This document shows, piece after piece, positions 22,261 to 29,365 of a stretch of 32,908 nucleotides of DNA. A program made the translations under genes and the position numbers. Source of the DNA: CAG-492 sp045643465 (GTDB lineage Bacteria; Bacillota; Clostridia; TANB77; CAG-508). The stretch spans positions 1 to 32,908 of the forward strand of contig JAZUKV010000019.1 in NCBI GenBank assembly GCA_045643465.1. Reading direction: 5' to 3'. Every line of letters starts with the position of its first letter. Position 1 is the stretch's first letter. The notes beneath the pieces are model-generated. The model had not been told where the DNA came from and did not search any database. It worked only from the letters and a program-made list of their open reading frames with translations.

Positions 22261-22290
22261 TTTCCACTTTTGTGGAATTAGGGACATGTT
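22239..22290 (+). repeat. REP-like repeat at the pyrC end
   Basis: GTGGAATTGGGGAC (22239-22252) recurs as GTGGAATTAGGGAC (22272-22285). Between them TAATTTCCAC and GTGGAATTA fold into a hairpin (22258-22280). The GGGGACGGTTCT phrase resembles dispersed palindromic repeats known from Firmicutes genomes. It supplies the last pyrC codons and stop and most of the pyrC-pyrK spacer. Confidence 0.55.
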
Positions 22291-22329
22291 TGCAGAATAA
22301 AAACAGTTTAGTTAGAAAGGAAAAATAAA

Positions 22330-23067
22330 TTGGAAAAAAGAGGTAAATATAAAATTATAGAAAATACAAAGATTGCTAAAGACGTTTTCAAAATGATTCT
22401 TGAAGGCGATACTAGATGCATTACAAAACCAGGGCAGTTTATAAATATAGAGCTAGAAGGATTTTATTTAAGAAGACCAATATCAATATGTGAGTTTGAT
22501 GAAAAAAGTATTACGATAATATATAAAGTTGTAGGAAAAGGAACAGAGCTGATGTCTACTTTAAAAACAGATGTAATTCTTGATGTATTAACAGGACTTG
22601 GAAATGGATTTGATAGCTCTGAAAGTGGAGATAGACCATTATTGATAGGAGGCGGAGTTGGAACTCCACCAATGTACCAATTATGCAAAGATTTAAAAAA
22701 ACAAGGAAAAAGCCCAATTGTTGTATTAGGATTTAATTCAGAGGAAGATATATTTTTTGAAGAGGAGTTTAAAAAATTAGGTGCAGATGTTTATATTTCA
22801 ACGGTTGATGGAAGTTATGGAACAAAAGGTTTTGTTACAGATATAATCAAAAATTTAAAAGATTATACATATTTTTATGCATGTGGACCAATGAATATGT
22901 TAAAAGCAATATATAATACTACAGAATGTGAAGGTCAACTAAGTTTCGAAGAGCGTATGGGATGCGGATTTGGTGCATGTATGGGGTGCACATGTAAAAC
23001 AAAATATGGCAATAAAAGGATTTGTAAAGATGGTCCAGTTCTTAGAAAGGAGGAGGTAATATGGTAG
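22330..23067 (+). CDS. pyrK: Dihydroorotate dehydrogenase electron-transfer subunit
   Basis: The protein has 245 residues. The FAD-binding ferredoxin-reductase-like domain shows LRRPISICEF (flavin loop) and LIGGGVGTPPMYQLCKDL (nucleotide site). The C-terminal [2Fe-2S] cluster uses four cysteines in GCGFGACMGCTC...ICKDGPV. With PyrD it forms the class 1B enzyme, passing electrons from dihydroorotate to NAD+. It starts at TTG 22330 behind GAAAGGA, and its 3' end overlaps pyrD by 7 bases, giving coupled subunit synthesis. Confidence 0.95.
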   Translation: MEKRGKYKIIENTKIAKDVFKMILEGDTRCITKPGQFINIELEGFYLRRPISICEFDEKSITIIYKVVGKGTELMSTLKTDVILDVLTGLGNGFDSSESGDRPLLIGGGVGTPPMYQLCKDLKKQGKSPIVVLGFNSEEDIFFEEEFKKLGADVYISTVDGSYGTKGFVTDIIKNLKDYTYFYACGPMNMLKAIYNTTECEGQLSFEERMGCGFGACMGCTCKTKYGNKRICKDGPVLRKEEVIW

Positions 23068-23975
23068 ATTTATCTGTTAATTTAAGTGGCATTAATTTAG
23101 AAAATCCAGTAATTCCTGCTAGCGGTACTTTTGGATTTGGATATGAATTTTCAGAGTTTTACGATATTAACATTTTGGGTTCAATTTCATTTAAAGGAAC
23201 AACAAAAGAGCCAAGATTTGGAAATCCAACTCCAAGAATAGCAGAATGCAAATCTGGTTTAATAAATGCCATAGGTTTACAAAATCCTGGTGTTGAAAAA
23301 GTAATTTCAGATGAGCTTCCAAAATTAAAAAAATGTTTTAAAAAACCATTGATTGCAAATGTAAGTGGATTTTCAATAGAAGAATATGCACATTGTTGTG
23401 AACTAATGGACAAGGAAGAGCAAGTTGGAATAATAGAAGTAAATATAAGTTGCCCAAATGTACATAATGGTGGAATGACATTTGGAACTAGTCCAGAAGC
23501 TGCTAAAGAAGTTACAAAGGCAGTAAAAGCAGTTACTACAAAACCAGTATATGTAAAACTTACACCGAATGTTACAAATATAGTAGAGATAGCGAAGGCA
23601 TGTGAAGAAGGCGGTGCTGATGGAATAGTTTTAATAAATACTTTATTAGGAATGAGGATTGATTTAAAAAACAAGAAAACAATTATTGCAAATAAAATGG
23701 GAGGTTTTTCTGGTCCAGCGATATTTCCTGTAGCTTTAAGGATGGTTTATCAAGTTTTTGAAGCTGTAAATATTCCTATAATAGGTGTTGGTGGAATAGA
23801 ATCTGCAGAAGATGTAATTGAAATGATGTTGGCAGGAGCGACAGCAATAGAAGTAGGAGCAGCAAATTTAAAGAATCCATATGCTTGTAAGGAAATAATA
23901 GAAAATTTACCAAAAGCTATGGAAAAATATGGAATAACATCATTAAAGGAAATAGTTGGTAAAGCACATAATTAA
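23061..23975 (+). CDS. pyrD: Dihydroorotate dehydrogenase, catalytic subunit (class 1B)
   Basis: The protein has 304 residues and an FMN TIM barrel. Key parts are NPVIPASGTFGFG, NAIGLQNPG, IIEVNISCPNVHNGG (with the catalytic-loop Cys of class 1B), PVYVKLTPNV and IIGVGGIESAEDVIEMM (phosphate-binding). It oxidises dihydroorotate to orotate. ATG 23061 lies within the pyrK end, behind AAGGAGGAGG, and overlaps it by 7 bases. Confidence 0.96.
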   Translation: MVDLSVNLSGINLENPVIPASGTFGFGYEFSEFYDINILGSISFKGTTKEPRFGNPTPRIAECKSGLINAIGLQNPGVEKVISDELPKLKKCFKKPLIANVSGFSIEEYAHCCELMDKEEQVGIIEVNISCPNVHNGGMTFGTSPEAAKEVTKAVKAVTTKPVYVKLTPNVTNIVEIAKACEEGGADGIVLINTLLGMRIDLKNKKTIIANKMGGFSGPAIFPVALRMVYQVFEAVNIPIIGVGGIESAEDVIEMMLAGATAIEVGAANLKNPYACKEIIENLPKAMEKYGITSLKEIVGKAHN

Positions 23976-23996
23976 AAAATAGGAGGTAAATAAAAA

Positions 23997-24695
23997 ATGG
24001 GAAAAGCAGTTATTGTGGCTTGTGACTTTAAAGATAAAGCAGATACAATAGCATTTTTAGATAAATTTAAAGACGAAAAGTTATTCTTAAAAATCGGAAT
24101 GGAACTTTTTTATAGTGAGGGACCAGAAATTGTAAAAGAAATAAAAAATAGAGGTCATAAAATATTTTTAGATTTAAAGCTTCATGATATTCCAAACACT
24201 GTTAAAAAAGCTATGAAGTCATTATCAAACTTAGATATAGATATGACAAATGTTCATGCTGCAGGAACAATCGATATGATGAAAGCAGGTCTTGAAGGTT
24301 TAACAAAAGAAGATGGAACTTGTCCAATGTTAATTGCTGTAACGCAATTAACATCAACAAGCCAAGAGCGAATGGAGGAAGAGCTACTAATAAACAAGCC
24401 TATCGAAGATGTAGTTAAACATTATGCATTAAATGCTAAGAAAGCAGGATTAAATGGTGTAGTATGTTCACCTCTTGAAGTGCAAAAAGTCAAGGAAGTA
24501 TGTGGCAAAGATTTTGTTACTGTTACGCCAGGAATACGATTTGCTTCAAATGATATAGGTGATCAAGTTAGAGTTACAACTCCATCAAAAGCAAAGGAGC
24601 TAGGATCAGATTTTATAGTTGTAGGAAGACCTATAACTCAGGCTGATAACCCTGTTGAAGCATATAGAAAATGTGTACAAGATTTTGTAGATTAA
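23997..24695 (+). CDS. pyrF: Orotidine-5'-phosphate decarboxylase
   Basis: The protein has 232 residues. The catalytic array is IFLDLKLHDIPNTV (DxKxxD near residue 60), with the opening VIVACDFKDK and the phosphate-binding TPGIRF...VVGRPITQA. It decarboxylates OMP to UMP. AGGAGG precedes ATG 23997 by a normal distance; the gene lies 21 bases after pyrD. Confidence 0.96.
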   Translation: MGKAVIVACDFKDKADTIAFLDKFKDEKLFLKIGMELFYSEGPEIVKEIKNRGHKIFLDLKLHDIPNTVKKAMKSLSNLDIDMTNVHAAGTIDMMKAGLEGLTKEDGTCPMLIAVTQLTSTSQERMEEELLINKPIEDVVKHYALNAKKAGLNGVVCSPLEVQKVKEVCGKDFVTVTPGIRFASNDIGDQVRVTTPSKAKELGSDFIVVGRPITQADNPVEAYRKCVQDFVD

Positions 24696-24721
24696 AAAAA
24701 ATATATAGGAGGATTTTTATT

Positions 24722-25360
24722 ATGAAAGATTTAGAAAGAGAAATTGCAAAAGGTTTATTATCAATTGAGGCTATATTTTTAAAACCAGATGATCCATTTA
24801 CATGGGCAAGTGGAATAAAAAGTCCTATTTACTGTGATAACAGATTAACATTAACAGCACCAAAGGTTAGAGCTGAAGTTGAAAATGGACTAGCAGAGCT
24901 TATAAAAGCAAATTATCCAGATGCTGAAGTATTGATGGGAACAAGTACAGCTGGTATTGCTCATGCTGCAATAACTGCTGATATATTGGGCCTACCAATG
25001 GGATATGTAAGAGGAAGTAGCAAAGATCATGGTAGAAAAAATCAAATAGAAGGTAAATTAGAAAAAGGTCAAAAAGTTGTAGTAATAGAAGATTTAATAT
25101 CTACAGGTGGAAGTGTTATTGATGTTGTTAATGTATTAAGAGCAGCAGGAGCAGAAGTTTTAGGAATTGCTAGTATTTTTACATACAATATGAAAAAAAG
25201 TGCAGAAAATTTAGCTAATGCAAATGTTAAGAATATTAGTTTATCAAATTTTGATGTTATGGTAGAAGTTGCTGCTGCAGAAGGATATATAAAGGAAGAA
25301 GACAAGGAAAAACTAATTGCATTTAGAAATAATCCAAGCGATGAAAGCTGGATAAAATAA
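24722..25360 (+). CDS. pyrE: Orotate phosphoribosyltransferase
   Basis: The protein has 212 residues. The PRPP-binding motif is VVVIEDLISTGGSVIDVV (~residues 118-135), with the flexible-loop region KDHGRKNQIEG. It joins orotate and PRPP to make OMP. ATG 24722 is chosen because AGGAGG (24708-24713) precedes it; a longer in-frame start at 24671 lies inside pyrF with no SD. Confidence 0.95.
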   Translation: MKDLEREIAKGLLSIEAIFLKPDDPFTWASGIKSPIYCDNRLTLTAPKVRAEVENGLAELIKANYPDAEVLMGTSTAGIAHAAITADILGLPMGYVRGSSKDHGRKNQIEGKLEKGQKVVVIEDLISTGGSVIDVVNVLRAAGAEVLGIASIFTYNMKKSAENLANANVKNISLSNFDVMVEVAAAEGYIKEEDKEKLIAFRNNPSDESWIK

Positions 25361-25373
25361 TTTAATGGGTGTC

Positions 25374-25409
25374 AGTAGTGTATATTATTGGCACCCATTA
25401 CTAAAGATT
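25374..25409 (+). terminator. Hairpin between pyrE and pyrB
   Basis: AATGGGTG (25374-25381) and CACCCATT (25402-25409) form an 8-bp stem with a 20-base loop, followed only by the weak T stretch GATTTTT. It could partly end transcription or protect the mRNA, setting pyrB apart from the upstream genes; no new promoter consensus is clear before pyrB. Confidence 0.5.
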
Positions 25410-25444
25410 TTTAAATAACAAGAGCAATAAATTAGGAGGAGCAA

Positions 25445-26521
25445 ATGAGAAATTTATTAGGAATAGAAGATTTTTCAAAAAATGAAATAGATGAATTAAT
25501 AGAAATATCAAAGGATATAATGAAAGACAAATCAAAATATAGTGAAAAATGCAAAGGAAAGATATTAGCAACACTTTTTTTTGAACCTAGTACAAGAACA
25601 AGGTTAAGTTTTGAATCTGCGATGTTAAGTTTAGGTGGAAATGTTATAGGATTTTCTTCTGCAGATAACACATCAACAGCAAAAGGAGAATCACTAGGTG
25701 ATACTATAAAAGTTGTAAGTGGATATTCAGATATTATAGCAATGAGACATCCAAAAGAAGGTGCACCACTAGTAGCTTCCATGAATTCAAATGTACCAAT
25801 CATAAATGCAGGAGATGGCGGGCATAATCATCCAACACAAACTTTATTAGATTTATTAACAATAAATATTGAGCAAGGGCATATTGATAATTTAACAATA
25901 GGATTATGTGGAGATCTAAAATATGGAAGAACAGTACACTCTTTGGTAGCAGCACTTACACTATACAAAAATGTTAAATTTGTTTTTATATCTCCAGATG
26001 AATTGAAAATGCCAGAATATATAAAAAAGGATATACTAAAGCAAAACAAAATAGATTATGAAGAAACAAATGATCTTAAAGAAAAAATTAAGAATTTAGA
26101 TATTTTATATATGACAAGAATACAAAGAGAACGCTTTGAGAATCAAGAAACTTATGAAAAATTGAAAGATGTATATATTTTAGATAATGACAAATTAAGA
26201 TTAGCTAAAAATACATTATCAATAATGCATCCATTACCTAGAGTAAACGAAATAGATATTGAAGTAGACAATGATAAGAGAGCTTGTTATTTTAGACAAG
26301 CTGAAAATGGAAGATATATGCGTATGGCTCTAATAATGAAATTATTAGAGATACAAAATCTTGCTGATCAAAAGAATAACAAATTAGATGAATATGAAGA
26401 TATAAACAATAAATGTAAAAACAAAAGATGTATATCATCAATTGAAAGGGGAATAAAGCCACTATTTACTAAGAAAATAAACAACAAGCTAAAATGTAAA
26501 TATTGCGATATGGAATTATAA
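25445..26521 (+). CDS. pyrB: Aspartate carbamoyltransferase with a C-terminal PyrI-type zinc knuckle
   Basis: The protein has 358 residues. The carbamoyl-phosphate loop is FFEPSTRTRLSFESAM (Ser49-Thr-Arg-Thr-Arg53), followed by GDGGHNHPTQTLLD, the GDLKYGRTVHSL region and MHPLPRVNEI. It condenses carbamoyl phosphate with aspartate. Catalytic subunits usually end near residue 310. Here about 45 more residues carry Cys324-x4-Cys329 and Cys351-x2-Cys354 (NKCKNKRCIS ... KCKYCDMEL), matching the zinc domain of the regulatory subunit PyrI. The PyrI nucleotide-binding domain is absent and no pyrI follows. The tail probably stabilises subunit contacts without allosteric control. AGGAGG (25435-25440) precedes ATG 25445. 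Confidence 0.93.
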   Translation: MRNLLGIEDFSKNEIDELIEISKDIMKDKSKYSEKCKGKILATLFFEPSTRTRLSFESAMLSLGGNVIGFSSADNTSTAKGESLGDTIKVVSGYSDIIAMRHPKEGAPLVASMNSNVPIINAGDGGHNHPTQTLLDLLTINIEQGHIDNLTIGLCGDLKYGRTVHSLVAALTLYKNVKFVFISPDELKMPEYIKKDILKQNKIDYEETNDLKEKIKNLDILYMTRIQRERFENQETYEKLKDVYILDNDKLRLAKNTLSIMHPLPRVNEIDIEVDNDKRACYFRQAENGRYMRMALIMKLLEIQNLADQKNNKLDEYEDINNKCKNKRCISSIERGIKPLFTKKINNKLKCKYCDMEL

Positions 26522-26654
26522 AATATACTAATTGATTTTTTTTTAGCACTATGGTATAAAATTTATAGAAATAAAATAACTGATTTGTTATGTTATGATA
26601 TTTAATAAGGAGGGCGAATTTTTTATTATATCTAAGATTGGAAGGTGAAATCAT

Positions 26655-27920
26655 ATGAAAAAAATTTGGAAAAATTATAAGCAGTCAATATTATTACTAG
26701 GAGCAATAATAATAGGAGCAATTTTTGGTTTAATATTTAAAGAGAAAGTAGAAGTTGTAAAACCTCTAGGAGATATTTTTATTAATTTAATGTTTGTAAT
26801 TATTATACCATTAGTATTTTTAACAATATCAACTTCAATAGCTAAGATGAAACAGCCTAAAAGATTAGGCAAAATAATGGTTTCAACAATTGTTGTAATA
26901 ATAATAACATCAGTTATTGCAGTTTTAGTAGGTTTATTAAGTACATATTTTATAAAATTGGTAGATACTAATGATACAGACAAAGTAAAAACTGGCTTTT
27001 CAGAAGAAGTTAGCACATATGAAAGTGAAGAAAAAACAATTCTTGATAGAACTGTAGAAGCAATAACAGTAAGTGATTTCTCAGGACTATTTTCTAGACA
27101 AAACTTATTAGCAGTAATGGTATTTTCAATACTAGTAGGAATAGCAATTAATATGGCAGGCGAAAAAGGAGAGCCATTCGAAAAAGTTCTAGAATCTGCA
27201 AACACAGTAGTTATGAATGTTCTAAAAATCATTACTTATTATGCTCCAATTGGATTAGGATGTTATTTTGCAGTTTTGGTAGGTACATTTGGAGAAAGCA
27301 TAGCTATAGGGTATGCAAAAACTTTTGGAATATATTTAGCTGTAGCAGTATGCTTCTATGCAGTGGTTTATACTATATATGGATTTATTGCTGGAGGGAA
27401 AAAAGGTGTTAAGATGTTCTGGAAAAATGTTATAAATCCAACAGTTACATCTTTGGCTACATGTTCTTCAGCAGCGTGTATTCCTGGAAATACAGAAGCT
27501 TGTAAAAAAATTGGTGTTAGTGAAGATATAGCAGATACAGTTATTCCGCTAGGAACAAGTTTTCATAAAGATGGATCTATAATCGGAACTGTATTTAAAA
27601 TTATGTTTTTAGTGTGTTTATTCGGAACAGATATATCTAGCGCAGGAGGAATTGTACAAATATTATTAGTTGGATTAATTGCAACTTTATTAGTAAGTGC
27701 TGTGCCAATAGGTGGAGGTACTATTTCAGAGATGATGATATTATCAATGATGGGGTATCCAACAGCAGCCTTGCCTATATTAACCATTATTGCTACAATA
27801 ATAGATTCACCAGCAACAATGCTAAATGTTACTGGAAATACAGCTTCAAGTATGTTAGTGGCGAGAATTGTGGATGGCAAAGAATGGATGAATGAACCTA
27901 TAGAAAAAAATAATAAGTAA
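26655..27920 (+). CDS. Dicarboxylate/amino acid:cation symporter (DAACS family)
   Basis: The protein has 421 residues with about eight membrane segments plus the two re-entrant hairpins of the GltP/GltPh fold. Recognisable parts are VIIIPLVFLTISTSIAKM, SLATCSSAACIPGN (serine-rich HP1), GTSFHKDGSIIGTVFKIMF (TM7 region) and PIGGGTISEMMILSMMGYP (HP2). The usual NMDGT of TM7 is replaced by HKDGS, so the substrate may differ from glutamate. ATG 26655 has GGAAGGTG upstream. The gene stands alone after pyrB; the 130-base spacer holds no other gene that I can see. Aspartate import next to aspartate carbamoyltransferase is an attractive but unproven link. Confidence 0.88.
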   Translation: MKKIWKNYKQSILLLGAIIIGAIFGLIFKEKVEVVKPLGDIFINLMFVIIIPLVFLTISTSIAKMKQPKRLGKIMVSTIVVIIITSVIAVLVGLLSTYFIKLVDTNDTDKVKTGFSEEVSTYESEEKTILDRTVEAITVSDFSGLFSRQNLLAVMVFSILVGIAINMAGEKGEPFEKVLESANTVVMNVLKIITYYAPIGLGCYFAVLVGTFGESIAIGYAKTFGIYLAVAVCFYAVVYTIYGFIAGGKKGVKMFWKNVINPTVTSLATCSSAACIPGNTEACKKIGVSEDIADTVIPLGTSFHKDGSIIGTVFKIMFLVCLFGTDISSAGGIVQILLVGLIATLLVSAVPIGGGTISEMMILSMMGYPTAALPILTIIATIIDSPATMLNVTGNTASSMLVARIVDGKEWMNEPIEKNNK

Positions 27921-27991
27921 GTTAAATTTGCAAAATTTTGGTATTTATGATATTATAGTATACATATAATTTTTAGAGGAGGTTCATTTAA

Positions 27992-28726
27992 ATGAACAAA
28001 TTATATGATAAGGTATCAAATATTGAAGCAAAAATCAAATCAAAAAATACTGAAATTAGTAATTTGAGAATGAAAAAGCGGAAATTATTAGCATACCAAA
28101 TAGAGGAGGCATTGCCTTCTTTTCCAGGAAGGGTTAAAAGGGCACTCAGAACAGACATGAATATTACACTGATGTACGAACTTGATGAATTTCTATATAA
28201 AAAAGAACTTTTCATAGAAAACAATCACCATGAGTATTTTCAGGCATATTCAAACAGATATAAAAAGTTCGATGATCCGAAAAGTAGATTACTCAGCTTA
28301 CATTTTGTAGGTGAAGATAGTGCTTCTCATGCATTAAAAGTGTATGAAAGTTATATCAACAACAACAAACGAGATGTAATTAAATTAAGACAAGAGATTG
28401 AAAAACTTGTACAAGAGATTGAAAATCTAAAAAAAGAAAAAAAATTAATAAATCCACAGATATCAGATGCAATTCCAGAGCTACAAACTAGAGTAAAAAC
28501 AGCTTTAAAAATGATAGAAGTTATAACTGTGTTAGATTTATATGAGTTCCTGAATGGTAAATTACCACCGAAAAATGATAGACTTAGTACTAATTTTTTG
28601 GCGAAATACAGTAAAGCTGATACACCTATAAAGCGATTAGTTTGCTTGTATAATATAGGTGAAGATACTGCCAAAGATTCAGTGGAGATTTTCAAAAAGT
28701 ATAAGGAAAAAATTTATAACCTTTAA
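27992..28726 (+). CDS. Unrecognised protein with two tandem coiled-coil/helical modules
   Basis: The protein has 244 residues, is soluble and has no signal. It consists of two copies of one module of about 110 residues. Each has a coiled-coil start (IEAKIKSKNTEISNLRMKKR; LRQEIEKLVQEIENLKKEKK), then an IxxALPxxxxRVKxAL segment, an L-YEFL segment and a closing RLxxLxxxGEDxAxxxxxxYxxY. The same module occurs once in the gene just downstream. I do not recognise the family. The GED-SA/TA helices recall helix-hairpin-helix geometry, but this is weak. AGGAGG precedes ATG 27992. Confidence 0.75.
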   Translation: MNKLYDKVSNIEAKIKSKNTEISNLRMKKRKLLAYQIEEALPSFPGRVKRALRTDMNITLMYELDEFLYKKELFIENNHHEYFQAYSNRYKKFDDPKSRLLSLHFVGEDSASHALKVYESYINNNKRDVIKLRQEIEKLVQEIENLKKEKKLINPQISDAIPELQTRVKTALKMIEVITVLDLYEFLNGKLPPKNDRLSTNFLAKYSKADTPIKRLVCLYNIGEDTAKDSVEIFKKYKEKIYNL

Positions 28727-28730
28727 CCAA

Positions 28731-28761
28731 AAAAAAGCTGTACAAAAGTACAGCTTTTTTT
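28731..28761 (+). terminator. Rho-independent terminator after the two-module gene
   Basis: AAAAAAGCTGTAC and GTACAGCTTTTTTT pair perfectly across a 4-base loop, with a T run. It separates the two module genes, so the second is probably transcribed on its own (TATTAT -10-like box near 28796). Confidence 0.85.
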
Positions 28762-28834
28762 CATTACAATGCTTGCGAAAACATACAATATATGGTATTA
28801 TATAAAATAACTTAATAAAAGGAGGTTCATTAAC

Positions 28835-29200
28835 ATGAACTACAAAAATGAAGTAAATTCAGAAGTACAGGCAATTGATAAAGAAATATTACAATTGCAA
28901 AAACGGATAGAGGATTTGAGAAATAGAAGAAAATATTTAAGAGGTCCAGAAATCCGAGAAGCTTTACCAAACATTCCAGAAAATTTGGTTAAATCACTAG
29001 AAAATAAAGGCATAAAAGATGTTAAAAGTTTAAATGCGTATATAAATGGAACTTTTGAGTCTGAAGATGAATTTTTTAACAGACATTATAGCCATAAATG
29101 TACAAAGATAGATAGATTGACATACTTAAATGGTATTGGTAAAAAATCTGCTGGAATAATTTTGGAAGAGCTTGAGAGCTATATTAAAAGAAAACCCTAA
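28835..29200 (+). CDS. Unrecognised single-module paralogue of the preceding protein
   Basis: The protein has 121 residues. A coiled-coil start (IDKEILQLQKRIEDLRNRRK) is followed by EIREALPNIPENLVKSLENK, then GIKDVKSLNAYING and RLTYLNGIGKKSAGIILEELESYI. The last segment, with G-IGxxxA, looks more clearly like a helix-hairpin-helix than in the larger paralogue. The leader AGGAGGTTCATTAACATGAA is nearly the same as at 27977, so the pair arose by gene duplication. The function is unknown; nucleic-acid binding is possible. Confidence 0.75.
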   Translation: MNYKNEVNSEVQAIDKEILQLQKRIEDLRNRRKYLRGPEIREALPNIPENLVKSLENKGIKDVKSLNAYINGTFESEDEFFNRHYSHKCTKIDRLTYLNGIGKKSAGIILEELESYIKRKP

Positions 29201-29203
29201 AAC

Positions 29204-29252
29204 AAAAGCTTTCTATTACAAATAATAAAAATTTGCAATAGAAAGCTTTTTT
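29204..29252 (+). terminator. Rho-independent terminator after the single-module gene
   Basis: AAAAGCTTTCTATT (29204-29217) and AATAGAAAGCTTTTTT (29237-29252) form a long perfect stem ending in Ts. Confidence 0.85.
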
Positions 29253-29301
29253 ATTTATAATTATAATTTAAATATATATGATAAAAAAATTTACAACTTT
29301 G

Positions 29302-29330
29302 TTACAACTTTTTTATTTTATTTATATAAT
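29302..29330 (+). promoter_or_regulatory. Probable promoter of the protease-LRR gene
   Basis: TTACAA (29302-29307), a 17-base spacer and TATAAT (29325-29330) lie 35 bases before the start codon. ACAACTTT occurs twice (29293-29300 and 29304-29311), a possible short direct-repeat operator. Confidence 0.5.
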
Positions 29331-29365
29331 TAAGATATAAAATATTTATATAAAGGGGGAATACT

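Noticed and set aside
21860..22267. Minus-strand open frames opposite pyrC
   Set aside because: Leu/Phe-rich antisense translation of a recognisable dihydroorotase; no SD or family motif.
25374..25409. PyrR attenuator or pyrB-specific riboswitch
   Set aside because: Only one short hairpin with a weak T run is present, with no alternative anti-terminator pairing that I can see.
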